Assembly: GCF_018687715.1 (NCBI RefSeq)
Contig: NC_056755.1
Location: 33,225,001 to 33,289,000 of the forward strand
Direction: 5' to 3'
Length of the DNA: 64,000 nucleotides
DNA from: Carya illinoinensis
Taxonomy: Eukaryota > Streptophyta > Magnoliopsida > Fagales > Juglandaceae
The notes under the pieces: generated by a model
Told to the model about the DNA's origin: nothing
What the model saw: only the letters and a program-made list of their open reading frames with translations
The model's database searches: none
Shown here: piece after piece, positions 12,229 through 22,500 of the stretch
How the letters are laid out: every line of letters begins with the position of its first letter
Position numbering within the stretch: position 1 is the stretch's first letter
Translations under genes and position numbers: made by a program

Positions 12229-13676
12229 TATCTCTAAAGAAAACTTGCAAAGATTAGTAAACAAGAGATTTTCCACATATAGATTTTCTAATCTCAATAT
12301 GTGTGTTCATTTATATAAAAAGAAAGCAAATCAAACATATCAAAAAGAGATGATGTAAGAAATAGATAGCTTATTGAGATAATGTATATAGACTCATGTA
12401 AACCTTTTCTCTATAATGTTTGATAGCTAGAAGTATTTCATTGCTTTCATAAATGATTTTCATGGTATAGATGTATCTATCTGCTTCATGAAAAGTCTCA
12501 AGCTATTGATAATCCTTAAGATACTTCTTATCCAGAGAAAATGTAGTTAGGTAGAAATGTGAAAATCATCGAATTGGATTGAAGTAGTGTCATAAAAAAT
12601 ATTAAGAGTTGGGCCATAATCCTAACCTATTTCGTTAACTTCTTAAAAAAATATGGTCAAGCTCTTAAAAATAATGGTGTAGAACTTATATCATGTTTTT
12701 AGTAATATAGTCTTAATGACTTATTTTTTACTTATGGATTTATTTAAGGCATATACATACATGGATAGTCAAGTCAAAGTAATACTCTATAACCCAAATG
12801 AAAAAAAGTTAAGTCCTATAATAATTATTAGGTACATTATCATGATTGATTAGTCAGGAGATTCAAACAATTTTGGCTGTATTGTTTCTATTTATAATTT
12901 GAATTTTGAGGAAATTGAAATGTCAAATTCCTTAAAGTTGGCAAAATCAGTAGGAGTATAGAAACTAGAGATATGATTGTTGTAAAGTGCAATCTTGTAC
13001 TTCAAAAATGCTTATAGTTTTTTTTTCTTATTATATCAATGATAACATGGAACAACAAACAAATTAGAGAAACATTGTTGAAGAAGTGGCTATGAAGACA
13101 TCAGATAGGTAATCTCATGTAATTTTCTTAATTTACTATTTGGTTAGACTACATGGTGTATTTTCAAATTTTAAATTTGACATAGAAATAAATAAAAGTT
13201 CACATGTGGTTTTACAAGTTATAGAAAGAAGTGATTCTGTAAAAGATCGATGTACGAAAGATTGATTGAAATCCATGAATCAATGTAAAGTTTGTAATTT
13301 TGTCTAATTGTTTGAAAAGTACAAAAAGTCAAATGTAAATAGGTCATGGAGGCAAAATCTTGACTTTAAAGACAATACTAAATTATATAAAGTCGGACTT
13401 GTAATCAAAGATTTTATTCAGAAATGAGCATTGATCAGAAATAAAGATTTGCTAATAAACATGAAAGAACTAATTCAGCACCACTATAACATTATTAACT
13501 CATTAAGATTTAGAGTTACATCAAATAGATGTGAAAATAATTGTAAAGTGAAGGTTTGAAATCTACAAGAAATGAATAAAAGTACTATTTAGAAAAGGTA
13601 AAAGGTTTTTAAAAAATGGTATTTAAAATTTGAAAATACCAATATTATTTTTGGATTTAAGAAAAATATTTATTGT
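12229..13676 (+). pseudogene. Copia integrase and early reverse transcriptase remnant
   Basis: In plus-strand reading, just after the solo LTR target site, a fragment like the Copia gag-pre-integrase region appears (ENISKENLQRLV, LNMCV), then integrase-core-like sequence (FIAFINDF). Around 13,350-13,520 comes the start of the reverse transcriptase domain (KLYKVGLVIKDFIQK, with the usual ARLVAKGF-type sequence altered). Stops and frameshifts are frequent, so it cannot be translated. Its order and orientation fit the LTR pair at 5,971 and 16,164. Confidence 0.6.
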
Positions 13677-13685
13677 TAATATATA

Positions 13686-14748
13686 GAATAATGCTAGGGA
13701 ACCCTCTTGTTTTTCCCTTTTTGAAGTCCCGCTTGACATGGACACGCCACTTAGCTTTTTTTTTATATTTTAACTTCCTTCCCTTTGTTTTATTTTTTCA
13801 TTTGCTTATTTTCTTCCCATGATGACCATCATCTTCCTCTACCCCCATTCGACTATCCCTGCCAAATACCATTTCATTTTCTCCAAACCAGTGTCCCGTT
13901 TGACTGCCCACAAACCCATCCCCGACCTCAAGTGGCGTAAAACCTAACCTCTGCATTTCATCTCCTTTACAGTGGGGCTAGCACTTTATCGGATCTAAAC
14001 CTCCAAACCCCTGACATCCTCCCCTCCATCATCCTCCAAACTACCAGTGGGGCTACCATTATCTTCTTCTTCACAATGGGTCTAGCATTTCATCTCCTTC
14101 AGGTGCGATGATTGAATTCCTTTCTTGTAAATGGGTCTTGTAAATGTTTTGCATGAATCTGTATGTGAGATGGGTCACCGTTAAACAAGCTTATTTGCAA
14201 AGCACCAAGTGTTCGACAGAATGCCACAACGGATGTTGAACCCTTAAAATGCACTTACCCAAAACCTAAGGCCACTTAATTTTTCACAAAAGGAAAATTT
14301 GGAAGCCTAGTGAAAACAATGTCCAGTTTGGAATTTGAACTTTGAACATGTGAATGCTCATTGATTATGTTAGAAATTATTTACAGTTGTTAAGATGCAG
14401 AGATTATCTCTTCATCATAGCATAATTATTGGAAAAAGCCACTGAAAAACTATTGCCGAGGGGGGGGGTCTGTCGGTGGTTTGGAGGATGATAGAAGGGT
14501 CTCTCTGTCGAGGGGTCTATCAGTGGTTTGGAGGACGATGGAGGAGTCTCTCTGTCGGGGGTTTCTATTTTGGAGAGACTATTACTTGTGGGTCTCAGTC
14601 GAGGGTATTTTGGAGGGAAAATGAAATGGGTATTTTGTATGGGTGGAAGAACAGTATGCGTTGGGGTAAAAAAAATATTCCAGGTGGCATGTCCATGTCA
14701 AGCGGGACTTCAAAATAGAAAGAACGAGCGGGGTCGCTAGCATTGTCC
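13686..14748. mobile_element. Mutator-like non-autonomous element (1,063 bp), TSD TAATATATA
   Basis: Terminal inverted repeats of about 65 bp: the left end begins GAATAATGCTAGGGA and the right end, read on the other strand, GGACAATGCTAGCGA. Both arms share the block TTTTGAAGTCCCGCTTGACA. The exact 9-bp sequence TAATATATA flanks both ends (13,677-13,685 and 14,749-14,757), the size made by Mutator-like transposases. No transposase frame is present. It interrupts the reverse transcriptase remnant of the old Copia element. Confidence 0.75.
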
Positions 14749-14757
14749 TAATATATA

Positions 14758-15680
14758 TACCTTAAGGTCAATGAGAGTATATTTGTATTTATAGTTATGT
14801 ATGTATATGACATCTTGGCAAGTGTAGGTCATGGTTTGTAGTATGACATTAATGTTGTCTCTAAAAGAAATTTAAAAATGAAAAGAGACATTCTTCATGA
14901 TTGGGATTAAATTTTAATACAAAATCGAAGACTATTAGAATTGTCTCAGTACTTTTACATAGAGTTTTGAAATACTTTGCATATAGAATTGTTGGTCAAT
15001 AGATGCTTTAAAAATAAAATATGACATGCTCAACATTTTACAGTGTTCTTGAATTGATTAGATTGTTAAAGAAATTATGTATTTGATGGTTATAAAGAAT
15101 TTGATGGTTGCACAAACTTGCATACAGCTGAACATCAGTTTTACAGTTGACATCTTTGGTTGTTGCTAAAGTAACCCCAAGATATTTGACCTAAAATGTG
15201 AAAAAGAGTGCAAAGTTATTTGCAAGAAATTAAGAATTATATTGTTACCTTTAAACTGACACTCTTAAGGTAACTGGATATTCAGATTCCATTTTCTAGA
15301 ATTTCTTTAATGATAGAAAATACAGTTATGGTTATGTATTTTGCCATCTAGTACATTTATTTTATGGAAAAGTATGAGGTAAACCTCTTACTACTTCACA
15401 TGCAATAGAGGTTAAGTTTGTGGTATGCTTTGTGGCCATAGTGTATAGTATATGACTGAGGAAATTTATTTTAGGACTCAAAAATGTTAACTTTATAGCC
15501 AAGCCGCTAAGATTGTATGACAAGAATTCCTTAGAGTATTTATCTCCGAATGGTGAGTATTTAATAAAGTTTTAAATGCCTAAATGTTAAGAAAAAAGTA
15601 CATAAACAAATATGTCCATATCAATATTTCGTTAATGATTATATTTTAAAGAACTTGTTGAAAAGATGGGTCTTATTTCT
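14758..15680 (+). pseudogene. Copia reverse transcriptase end and RNase H remnant
   Basis: Directly after the Mutator-like element the reading resumes with YLKVNESIFVFIVMYVYD, the Copia block that carries the YVDD catalytic motif, here YVYD. Further on YLQEIKNYIVTF marks the start of the RNase H region. Multiple stops and frame changes follow to about 15,680. Together with 12,229-13,676 it forms one broken pol. Confidence 0.6.
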
Positions 15681-16150
15681 TTATCCGTGATGTGAACATA
15701 TTAAAGAGATCATTGTTATGTTTAATATTTTGTTACTAAACATTGAACAATATCTATTATGCTTGTTTCTATTTTCTTGTATGTCCAATTTATATGCACA
15801 TTGAAGGTGTGGACAAATAATGGCAAGATAATGTCTAAAATAGACATAAATTGGAACCCAATGGACTACAATATTAGCCCTAATTGTCTCAATTAATATC
15901 ATATTAAATTAAGTTACTAGTTTTGTGGTACATGTAAAGAAATTTATTGGTTATATAACAGAAGAGTACCATGACTCGTATTGAAAACTAATTTAACATT
16001 GATATTATGGAACTTATGCAATGTATTTTGAGCTAGGAAAGTTTTCTAGAAATAAACGTGCGCAATATGTGTTAATTTCTTATAATAAACCCATGAACAG
16101 AAAAAAAAATTAAGATTAAATAAAATAAAATTATTTTATGGGCTTATTGG

Positions 16151-16163
16151 CCAAGTGGGAGAA
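16151..16163 (+). other. polypurine tract of the old Copia element
   Basis: CCAAGTGGGAGAA immediately precedes the 3' LTR start TGTAAAAG; this arrangement is typical of plant Copia elements. Confidence 0.65.
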
Positions 16164-16490
16164 TGTAAAAGTTTTATTATAACTTTATGTCTCACACCCC
16201 TATATTCTAATGAGTTTAGACTAGTTTAAATATTATCACTTAATTAATAAGTTATAGTGGGATAGGAATACCACTATCCTAGTCATAGTGAGAAATGAAT
16301 GTTTCTAGATTTTCTAATGGCTAGAAGTCTATAAATAGTATTGAGGGATTAAGGATTCTCACTTACAATATAATTGTGCCTCTAGCCCTTAAGAGACACT
16401 TGGAGGTAAAGTTATTAGGGTGATCCTTATCTCATAATCAGCTTATATTCTTTATCAAACTGCAATGGAAGGATGTACGTTTTCTAACTA
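16164..16490 (+). repeat. 3' LTR of the old Copia element, truncated at its right end
   Basis: Pairs with 5,971-6,373. It starts TGTAAAAG and carries a TATA-like ATAAATAG at about 16,331. The last 70 or so bases of the 5' copy are missing here: the sequence passes from GTACGTTTTCTAACTA straight into MITE sequence. Confidence 0.65.
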
Positions 16491-16612
16491 TTAGGTTGAG
16501 ATGTATGAAGTAAGTTGAGATGCATTTAACTTTTTTTATGAAAAGTTGAAAAAATAATAGATCCTATCAATAATTTGTTTGAAATGAATTGAATTTGGTT
16601 TAACAACCAAAC
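16491..16612. mobile_element. right half of the MITE split by the Copia element
   Basis: Matches the right half of the MITE at 4,497-4,730: GGTTGAGATGTATGAAGTAA, a GAAAAGTTGAAAAA block, CCTATCAATAAT, and the end CAACAACCAAACACTAG. Confidence 0.6.
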
Positions 16613-16924
16613 ACTAGTAACTAACTCTCTTGGGCTAATTTTATGTACTTGGTTACCACTTACCATACACTCAGGCTAGTAATTTGTGAATTACAACAAA
16701 CAGCTTTCCTGCATTTGACATGAGCTAAAAGGATTGCCACTAAAACCACTGATTAAACATGAGTGAGGACATAAAGCTAGCTTTGCTGGATGTCTTAACA
16801 AATCCTTCATCCACTCTTTATAGTGATGCTCATGTTGAGGCAAAAGATCATCTAAAAGTGATGTGCAGCTACTCAAAGAATTGATTAAAAAGAACCTTTG
16901 GATCTCATTTGGACTCTTAAACTC

Positions 16925-17655
16925 TGCACAGACTCCGATCTAGCTTTGCTCCAAAGTCGAAGTTTTTATAACTAAAAAAGTCAGAGTCGGAGTCAGAAGT
17001 AGCGATGTACTAACTTTGACTTCGATATTGTACATATTTTATAAAAATATATTTTTTTATATATTAATTATATATTTTTTATAACTGTAACTTATATAGT
17101 TACTTAAATTCAATAATATACTAGTATAAGTAAATTATTAGAAAATTATATACCTTTTTTTTAATATATAAAATTATATACTTATGCTATAATATGAATA
17201 GACTAAATTGATTAATAATAGTTAGTAGATGTATACATCATACTTTTAACTATTACAACCATGTAAAAGTAATGTATAATAACAACTAATGTATAAACAC
17301 AAATGTTTAATAACATGTAATATTACTAATGTCTAAACATTAACATATAATAACATACAATATTAATGTATAATAATATTAATTTGTACACTGATTTATT
17401 TTTTTAATTTTGGTTATGTTTTAATAAAATTTAAATTGAAAAAATATTTTATTAAAAAACTAAAATCTGGAAGCTCAAATCCAATTAGTGAGAACTCAAA
17501 ATTGTCAAATTGAAAGTTCAAATGAGTTAAGAAAAAAACCCCAATACAAAAGCTCAAATCCGACTCCGCTTCAACAAGTTGGAGTTGGAGTTAGACTTTC
17601 GACAAAGTCGGAATTAGAGTTAGAGGTAGAGCACTCCAACTCCAAGATTGTCAAT
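16925..17655. mobile_element. possible hAT-like element with GTCGGAGTC-rich ends
   Basis: Both flanks carry short GACTCCGA/GTCGGAGTC-type motifs in opposite arrangements (GTCAGAGTCGGAGTCAGAAG near 16,980; TCGGAATTAGAGTTAGAGGT near 17,608) around an AT-rich centre. This resembles small plant hAT-type elements, but no exact target duplication was found and the ends are uncertain. Confidence 0.3.
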
Positions 17656-18012
17656 GCTAAGCCCTACTTAGAATATTTCAAAATATCTGTGAATAAATTG
17701 AAATTGTTTGTGAATTGTAATGAAATGATTCGAGTTAAGATATTTAATTGTGTTTTTGGAAATGATCAAAAAGAAAAAATTAAATAAAATAATTTTAAAG
17801 CTAAAATATTTTTGAATATAAGTTTTGAATATTATTTTTGTTTTAAAATTTTAAAAACTCAAATATATTATTTGCTATATTTTGTTTAGAAGTTTGGAAA
17901 AAATGTAATGATTAGGTAATTATTAGATAAAAAGATTAAAAATTTGAAATTAAAATGTGTTTTATTTTTTAGTGATGTTTGGGAATAAAATATTTGAGAA
18001 TAGCTAAAGCCT
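17656..18012. mobile_element. second copy of the 355-bp MITE
   Basis: Aligns by eye with 4,816-5,170 through shared blocks (AATTGTTTG, TATTATTTTT, TTTGTTTAGAAGTTTGGAAA, GATTAAAAATTTGAAAT, GTGATGTTTGGGAA). It is more diverged at the ends. Confidence 0.45.
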
Positions 18013-19240
18013 GAGAACAATTACATTCCCATACTAGCCCATTAGACTTGGAATGTCACACCTATATTTTTCTAAAATTGAAGGTGAACTTATAGAAGTT
18101 AAAGCAATAATTTAAATTATAAAGATGACATGGAAATAAAGTAAAAAACTTTGATATATTATCAATTGAGTTCAATTTTTCCTTTAAAATAAAACCCACA
18201 AATCAACTCAAATTATTGTTTTATAAACAATCAAGGAAATAAAGCATATGATCAGTTCCATGGCTCTTAGGCTTATAATCAGTTCCATTTGGTTTGAGGT
18301 TCCACTTGGGATCCAAGTTACACCCACACCATCTTGCTAAAGAATTAGGCTATATGTATTTAAAATCTGCACCATTTTCTATATGAACCTTCACACTGCA
18401 TGTAATGCATATGAGTCTTTCATCAGCCTGATTTCGGGCCTCTCCAGAGGTAGAAGTGGTTGTTGGCATGTTGTATAGTTGTGTTTGGATAGATAGGTGA
18501 TGTGAGATATTTTGTAAAAATATAATAATAAAATATTAAATAGTAATGAATAGTAATAAAAAAATAATAATAAATAATGATAAAATAATGATTAGTAGTA
18601 TATCCCATCCTGTGTTGTCCTAATTTCTCTCTCTTCTTTTTTATTTTTATTTTTTTTAATTTTAATGTTTTAGATATTATTATGTCCTTTTTAAAGATTT
18701 TTTAGATTTTCATTTTTATTTCAGATTTTATAATTTTCTTATATTTTTAGTTTGTAATTTTAATTAATGAGTTTTTTTTTTTAATTTAGTCTGAATTTTT
18801 CAGTTTTTCAAGTTTTAATTCTCTAATTCTTTTAAATTTTTTTATATATTATTTTAATTTCAGTTTGTTTCGAGACATTTTATTTTATTTTTATATATTT
18901 TGCTAGCATGGCATGTTGATTGGGCATTTTTTTGACCTTTTAAAAAGCTGATGGCTTGTAACACGTCCATCCGTAATTGGTCATAACATAGACAAATAAG
19001 TGTCACATCAATAATTTCCATGAATGAATTAGTGGAATATGGAGAAACAGACCAATTTGATAGTTAACAAATCAAAACGCCATACAGAGGCCAGTACTTA
19101 TAACTTTCAATTGAATTTTTCCGGGAGGCAACTGCTTTCACCCAGAACGTTACATCACAATCAACAAGCAAGTGAAAATTTGCCCGTCTCCAGTGTTTAA
19201 AGGTTCTCAAGTTGCATTAAAACCTCTATGTATAATGTAT
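18013..19240. other. spacer downstream of the beta-galactosidase gene
   Basis: AT-rich spacer. About 18,475-18,610 (GTGTTTGGATAGATAGG to GTAGTATATCCCATCC) looks like another small MITE. Poly-T/A-rich sequence follows to 18,900. No exon or domain was seen. Confidence 0.5.
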
Positions 19241-19366
19241 AAAGTTCTTTGACAAATGACAGTTTGCCTATACATACAAAGCATATTGGATGCATGCTTA
19301 GATAAAGCTCTTTGACAAATGACAGTTTGCTTATACATACAAAGCATATTGGATGCATCTTTAGAA
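19241..19366. repeat. 63-bp tandem duplication
   Basis: Two near-identical units start at 19,241 and 19,304 (AAAGTTCTTTGACAAAT and AAAGCTCTTTGACAAAT), sharing GACAGTTTGC and CATACAAAGCATATTGGATG. They lie roughly 190-315 bases past the beta-galactosidase stop codon, possibly inside its 3' UTR. Confidence 0.85.
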
Positions 19367-19525
19367 TGATAATCTTCATTCTCTACATCAGGCTTTGGCC
19401 AGGTGGAGTGTGCTCAGCGTGGCATGGCTCCACACTGCTGCCCTTCTGCAAAGCCGAATTAATTGCCTTTGGTAATCCTGGATGTGTAGATGTTTATGTT
19501 CTGCAGATGTACTCCTTGCTCATCT

Positions 19526-19531
19526 TTTATT
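19526..19531 (-). promoter_or_regulatory. possible poly(A) signal AATAAA
   Basis: TTTATT on the plus strand is AATAAA in the gene's direction, about 24 bases after the stop codon. It is close to the stop, and plant signals are loose, so other sites are possible. Confidence 0.3.
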
Positions 19532-19554
19532 CCGTGTTATGGAAGCTGCTATAT

Positions 19555-22500
19555 TTAGCCACAGGTGGCCTCAACTGAAAGCTTCTTCATGTTACCTGGA
19601 CATGGATCTCCTCCAAAAACTTCGGGAGCTACACCTAACGAACAAGATTGCTTTCCAATGCAATTCTGCAGGATACAACCCACATTGGTTGGAAAAGAAG
19701 TATAATAACAGATGTTTGCTAACAATACAGAATCTGTTTGTGGACATCAAGGATCTAGAATCGGGTGAGGGAACAATTTTAACAAAGAACATGAGAACAT
19801 GAGGCTGAACAATGACACAATGAGTGGCAATGTTCCAAAAGGCTTGTCATAAATCGTTGATCAGGAAAAGTCATGGAAATCTCCATTTATATTGGGAAGG
19901 AAAATGAAATAGTAATAGTCAATATTGCTCAGGTACCCTTTGAGGCACATCATAGGACTTGTCCGAGTGACAGCTTCCTTCCTTAAAGTTTCCGCATGTT
20001 CCTTGAGGTTGTCCATAGCTAGCGAACTTTATTTGAAAGATTTTCTGACCAGGTGGGCACCATAAATGAGCTTTGGGTCTATTGAGTTCACCGGAGGTTA
20101 GTATGCCCCAGTTCTTCATTTTCGACTGCCCTTCAGAGATATCAGCACATATACTTACCTTCGTTCTTTTTACTAAAGAAATCCCACTTGGCTCACCGCC
20201 CCATTCTTCAAACACAACCAGTAGATTCCCACTCGGATTCAGCCATGAGCGTGGAACATGGTACCTGAAAATAGCAGCCTTGTCAAAAACTATTAGTGTA
20301 AGAACATAATAAAACTAATTATGTACAACTTTTTTCACCATCTTTGAGAGGCCTCTCCGCAATTAGTCCGGCATTTCTTATCGTCGTAACTTCCAGCATA
20401 ACTACAATCTGCACAATCACCCTGTGCTTTATATCCAGGCCAATGGCGTCCAATGCTATGGCCATTTATCCATATTTGACCTTTTCCCATGCTATTCATA
20501 TCCAAAGCTAATGGATCACTGCCTTCTGGTGTTCTGAAAGAAGTCTGGAGATATTACAATATCATTTTCAAATTTCATAAATGAATCCCCCAAGTGTAAT
20601 TTATAATTAAAAAAAGAAAAAAAAAAAAAAAAAAGAAGAAAAAGCTAAGCGCAAACGGAATGTGTTAATTGAGTTCTGAAATTGTTCTCACCTTGTACCA
20701 TGTCAAGGGTTGTTGCCTAGCCAGTAAGGATCCTTCCACCCATTCAACGGAGGAACTCCCACTAACAGTATGCAGGCTTAAGGCTTCACCTTTTAGACCA
20801 ATCTGCTCGGGAAACATGTAAAATAAGTCATTTAAAGTTTGGTGAATCATATCAGTTACAAAGTTCTCATCATAAAATAGAAAACCCACATAAAGTCCTT
20901 TGTCTAGGACTAAAATGTCCCATTTTTTCTGTTTAAACTTGGGAGATCCTTAATGGATAAAGACAAGCTTATTTTCCTCTACGAATCATGCTCTTTCAGC
21001 ATGGTGTGCTGTATTATTTCTGAACACTACCTAAGGTGCTTGCCAAGATTTAAGTCTCTGTAACTAAAATGCTACTTAACTATTTGCTTGAAAGTAACCT
21101 ACCAACACAGATATTTTTCATTATGTTGGCAGGGAAAGAGAGGAACAGAAATCATATAGAGAATGAACCTTGTAAGACCAGTTCTGCTTCGATAAATCTC
21201 TTGTGCCCTCATTGAGACCCTTCAACATGACTGGGCCTAAAACCCCAGCATTCCATTTCTCAAAATGCAGGCCAACATTCTGATAAATACCAAAACACAA
21301 TGCAGAGATCATATGTACCATATCTTTCTGCAATTGATAGTATGAATCCACATGAGAAAACTTACCGGAAGCCCCACAGTAACACTCAGTAAAGAAATCT
21401 GGTTAATGCCAACCCTCAGATTCACAGAGTCGCTAAAAGTTAATTTAGGATTCTCCAGTCCCCCATAAACATTTCCTGCATTGAGAATAAGAAGCTGGTC
21501 AATTGATCAAATCAAAGTTAATCCAGTACTTGGTTTAATTTAACAAGAACCATAATTACCTGATAGTTGATCATTGACGAAAACATGCAAAGCATGGCCT
21601 GCTGAAAATATTGTGAGAATGGGAGATTGTCCATTCTTTAGAAATCCTTCATCTGAATCTATCTTGACACTGAGCAAGAAAATATGTAAATATATTAGGG
21701 GTAGAATATAATGGTGCCAACAAGATTGCAAACGTTTCTTTTGCTGCAACTTACATTCAAAGAGGACAAGAGAGTGATTGGTTATGAAGTACTTACTCTG
21801 TCATGTACCACAAATAATCTGTAGTATCTCTTGTGACATTTATTTGTTCCCAGAGTCCGCTCATTTCAGTTGAACCATCATCATTAGCAGAGACAGTTTC
21901 TTCATTGTATGACTCCCATAAAAATGTGCTATTTACGGGCATCATGTTCATCTGAAAGCTTTGAGCACCAAGCTGTAAAGAAGTTATAGTTCATACTCAG
22001 ATAGGAAAATTGCATCCTTGTGAAATTTCAATTACAGCTTCTTTAGGAATATGTAATTCCCAGAAGGTAAATGAGAACTTGATAGTTTTTACAAGAAAGT
22101 TAAATGTCAAACCATTTAGACATGCAACACACTTTACTGAGACAGAATTGAAATTTATTTACATAGCCAAGAGTGTTGTCATACCCTTGCAGTGTTGAAA
22201 ACTACAGTTCTGCAGTCGGGAAGAATGCTAATGGACCAAGGTGGCAGGTCATATAGTCCACTTCCGAAGGACACCTTTACAGAGGATTTTGTGTCATAAT
22301 TGGCAAGAAATGCAGTACAGGCACCAGACTTTGACTTGAATACATGAGCCTAAATATAACACTGGAGTTGAGAAAATATTGAAAACTGCACAGTTAATAC
22401 ATGGTTTAATTGGATTAGCTGAAAAACCTTACCTCTTGATTACTTCCTAGTGTGGTCATGGTCAGATCTCCAGAAACTAAAGCAGATTCACATAACTTTA

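Larger units (their letters stand above)
5971..16490 (+). mobile_element. old, degenerate Copia LTR retrotransposon with nested insertions
   Basis: Two related direct repeats, 5,971-6,373 and 16,164-about 16,490, act as LTRs. Each carries a TATA-like ATAAATAG. A primer-binding site with TGGTATCAAGGC follows the left LTR and a polypurine tract CCAAGTGGGAGAA precedes the right LTR. Between them, in plus orientation, lie decayed integrase, reverse transcriptase and RNase H remnants full of stops and frameshifts. The element is stretched by a solo gypsy LTR (9,879-12,223) and a Mutator-like element (13,686-14,748), and holds two tandem arrays. The LTRs differ at many positions and both ends abut halves of one MITE, so this is an old insertion into that MITE. 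Confidence 0.75.

Noticed and set aside
19312..19802. Plus-strand open frames of 88 and 106 codons
   Set aside because: They are antisense to the last exon and 3' region of the beta-galactosidase gene.
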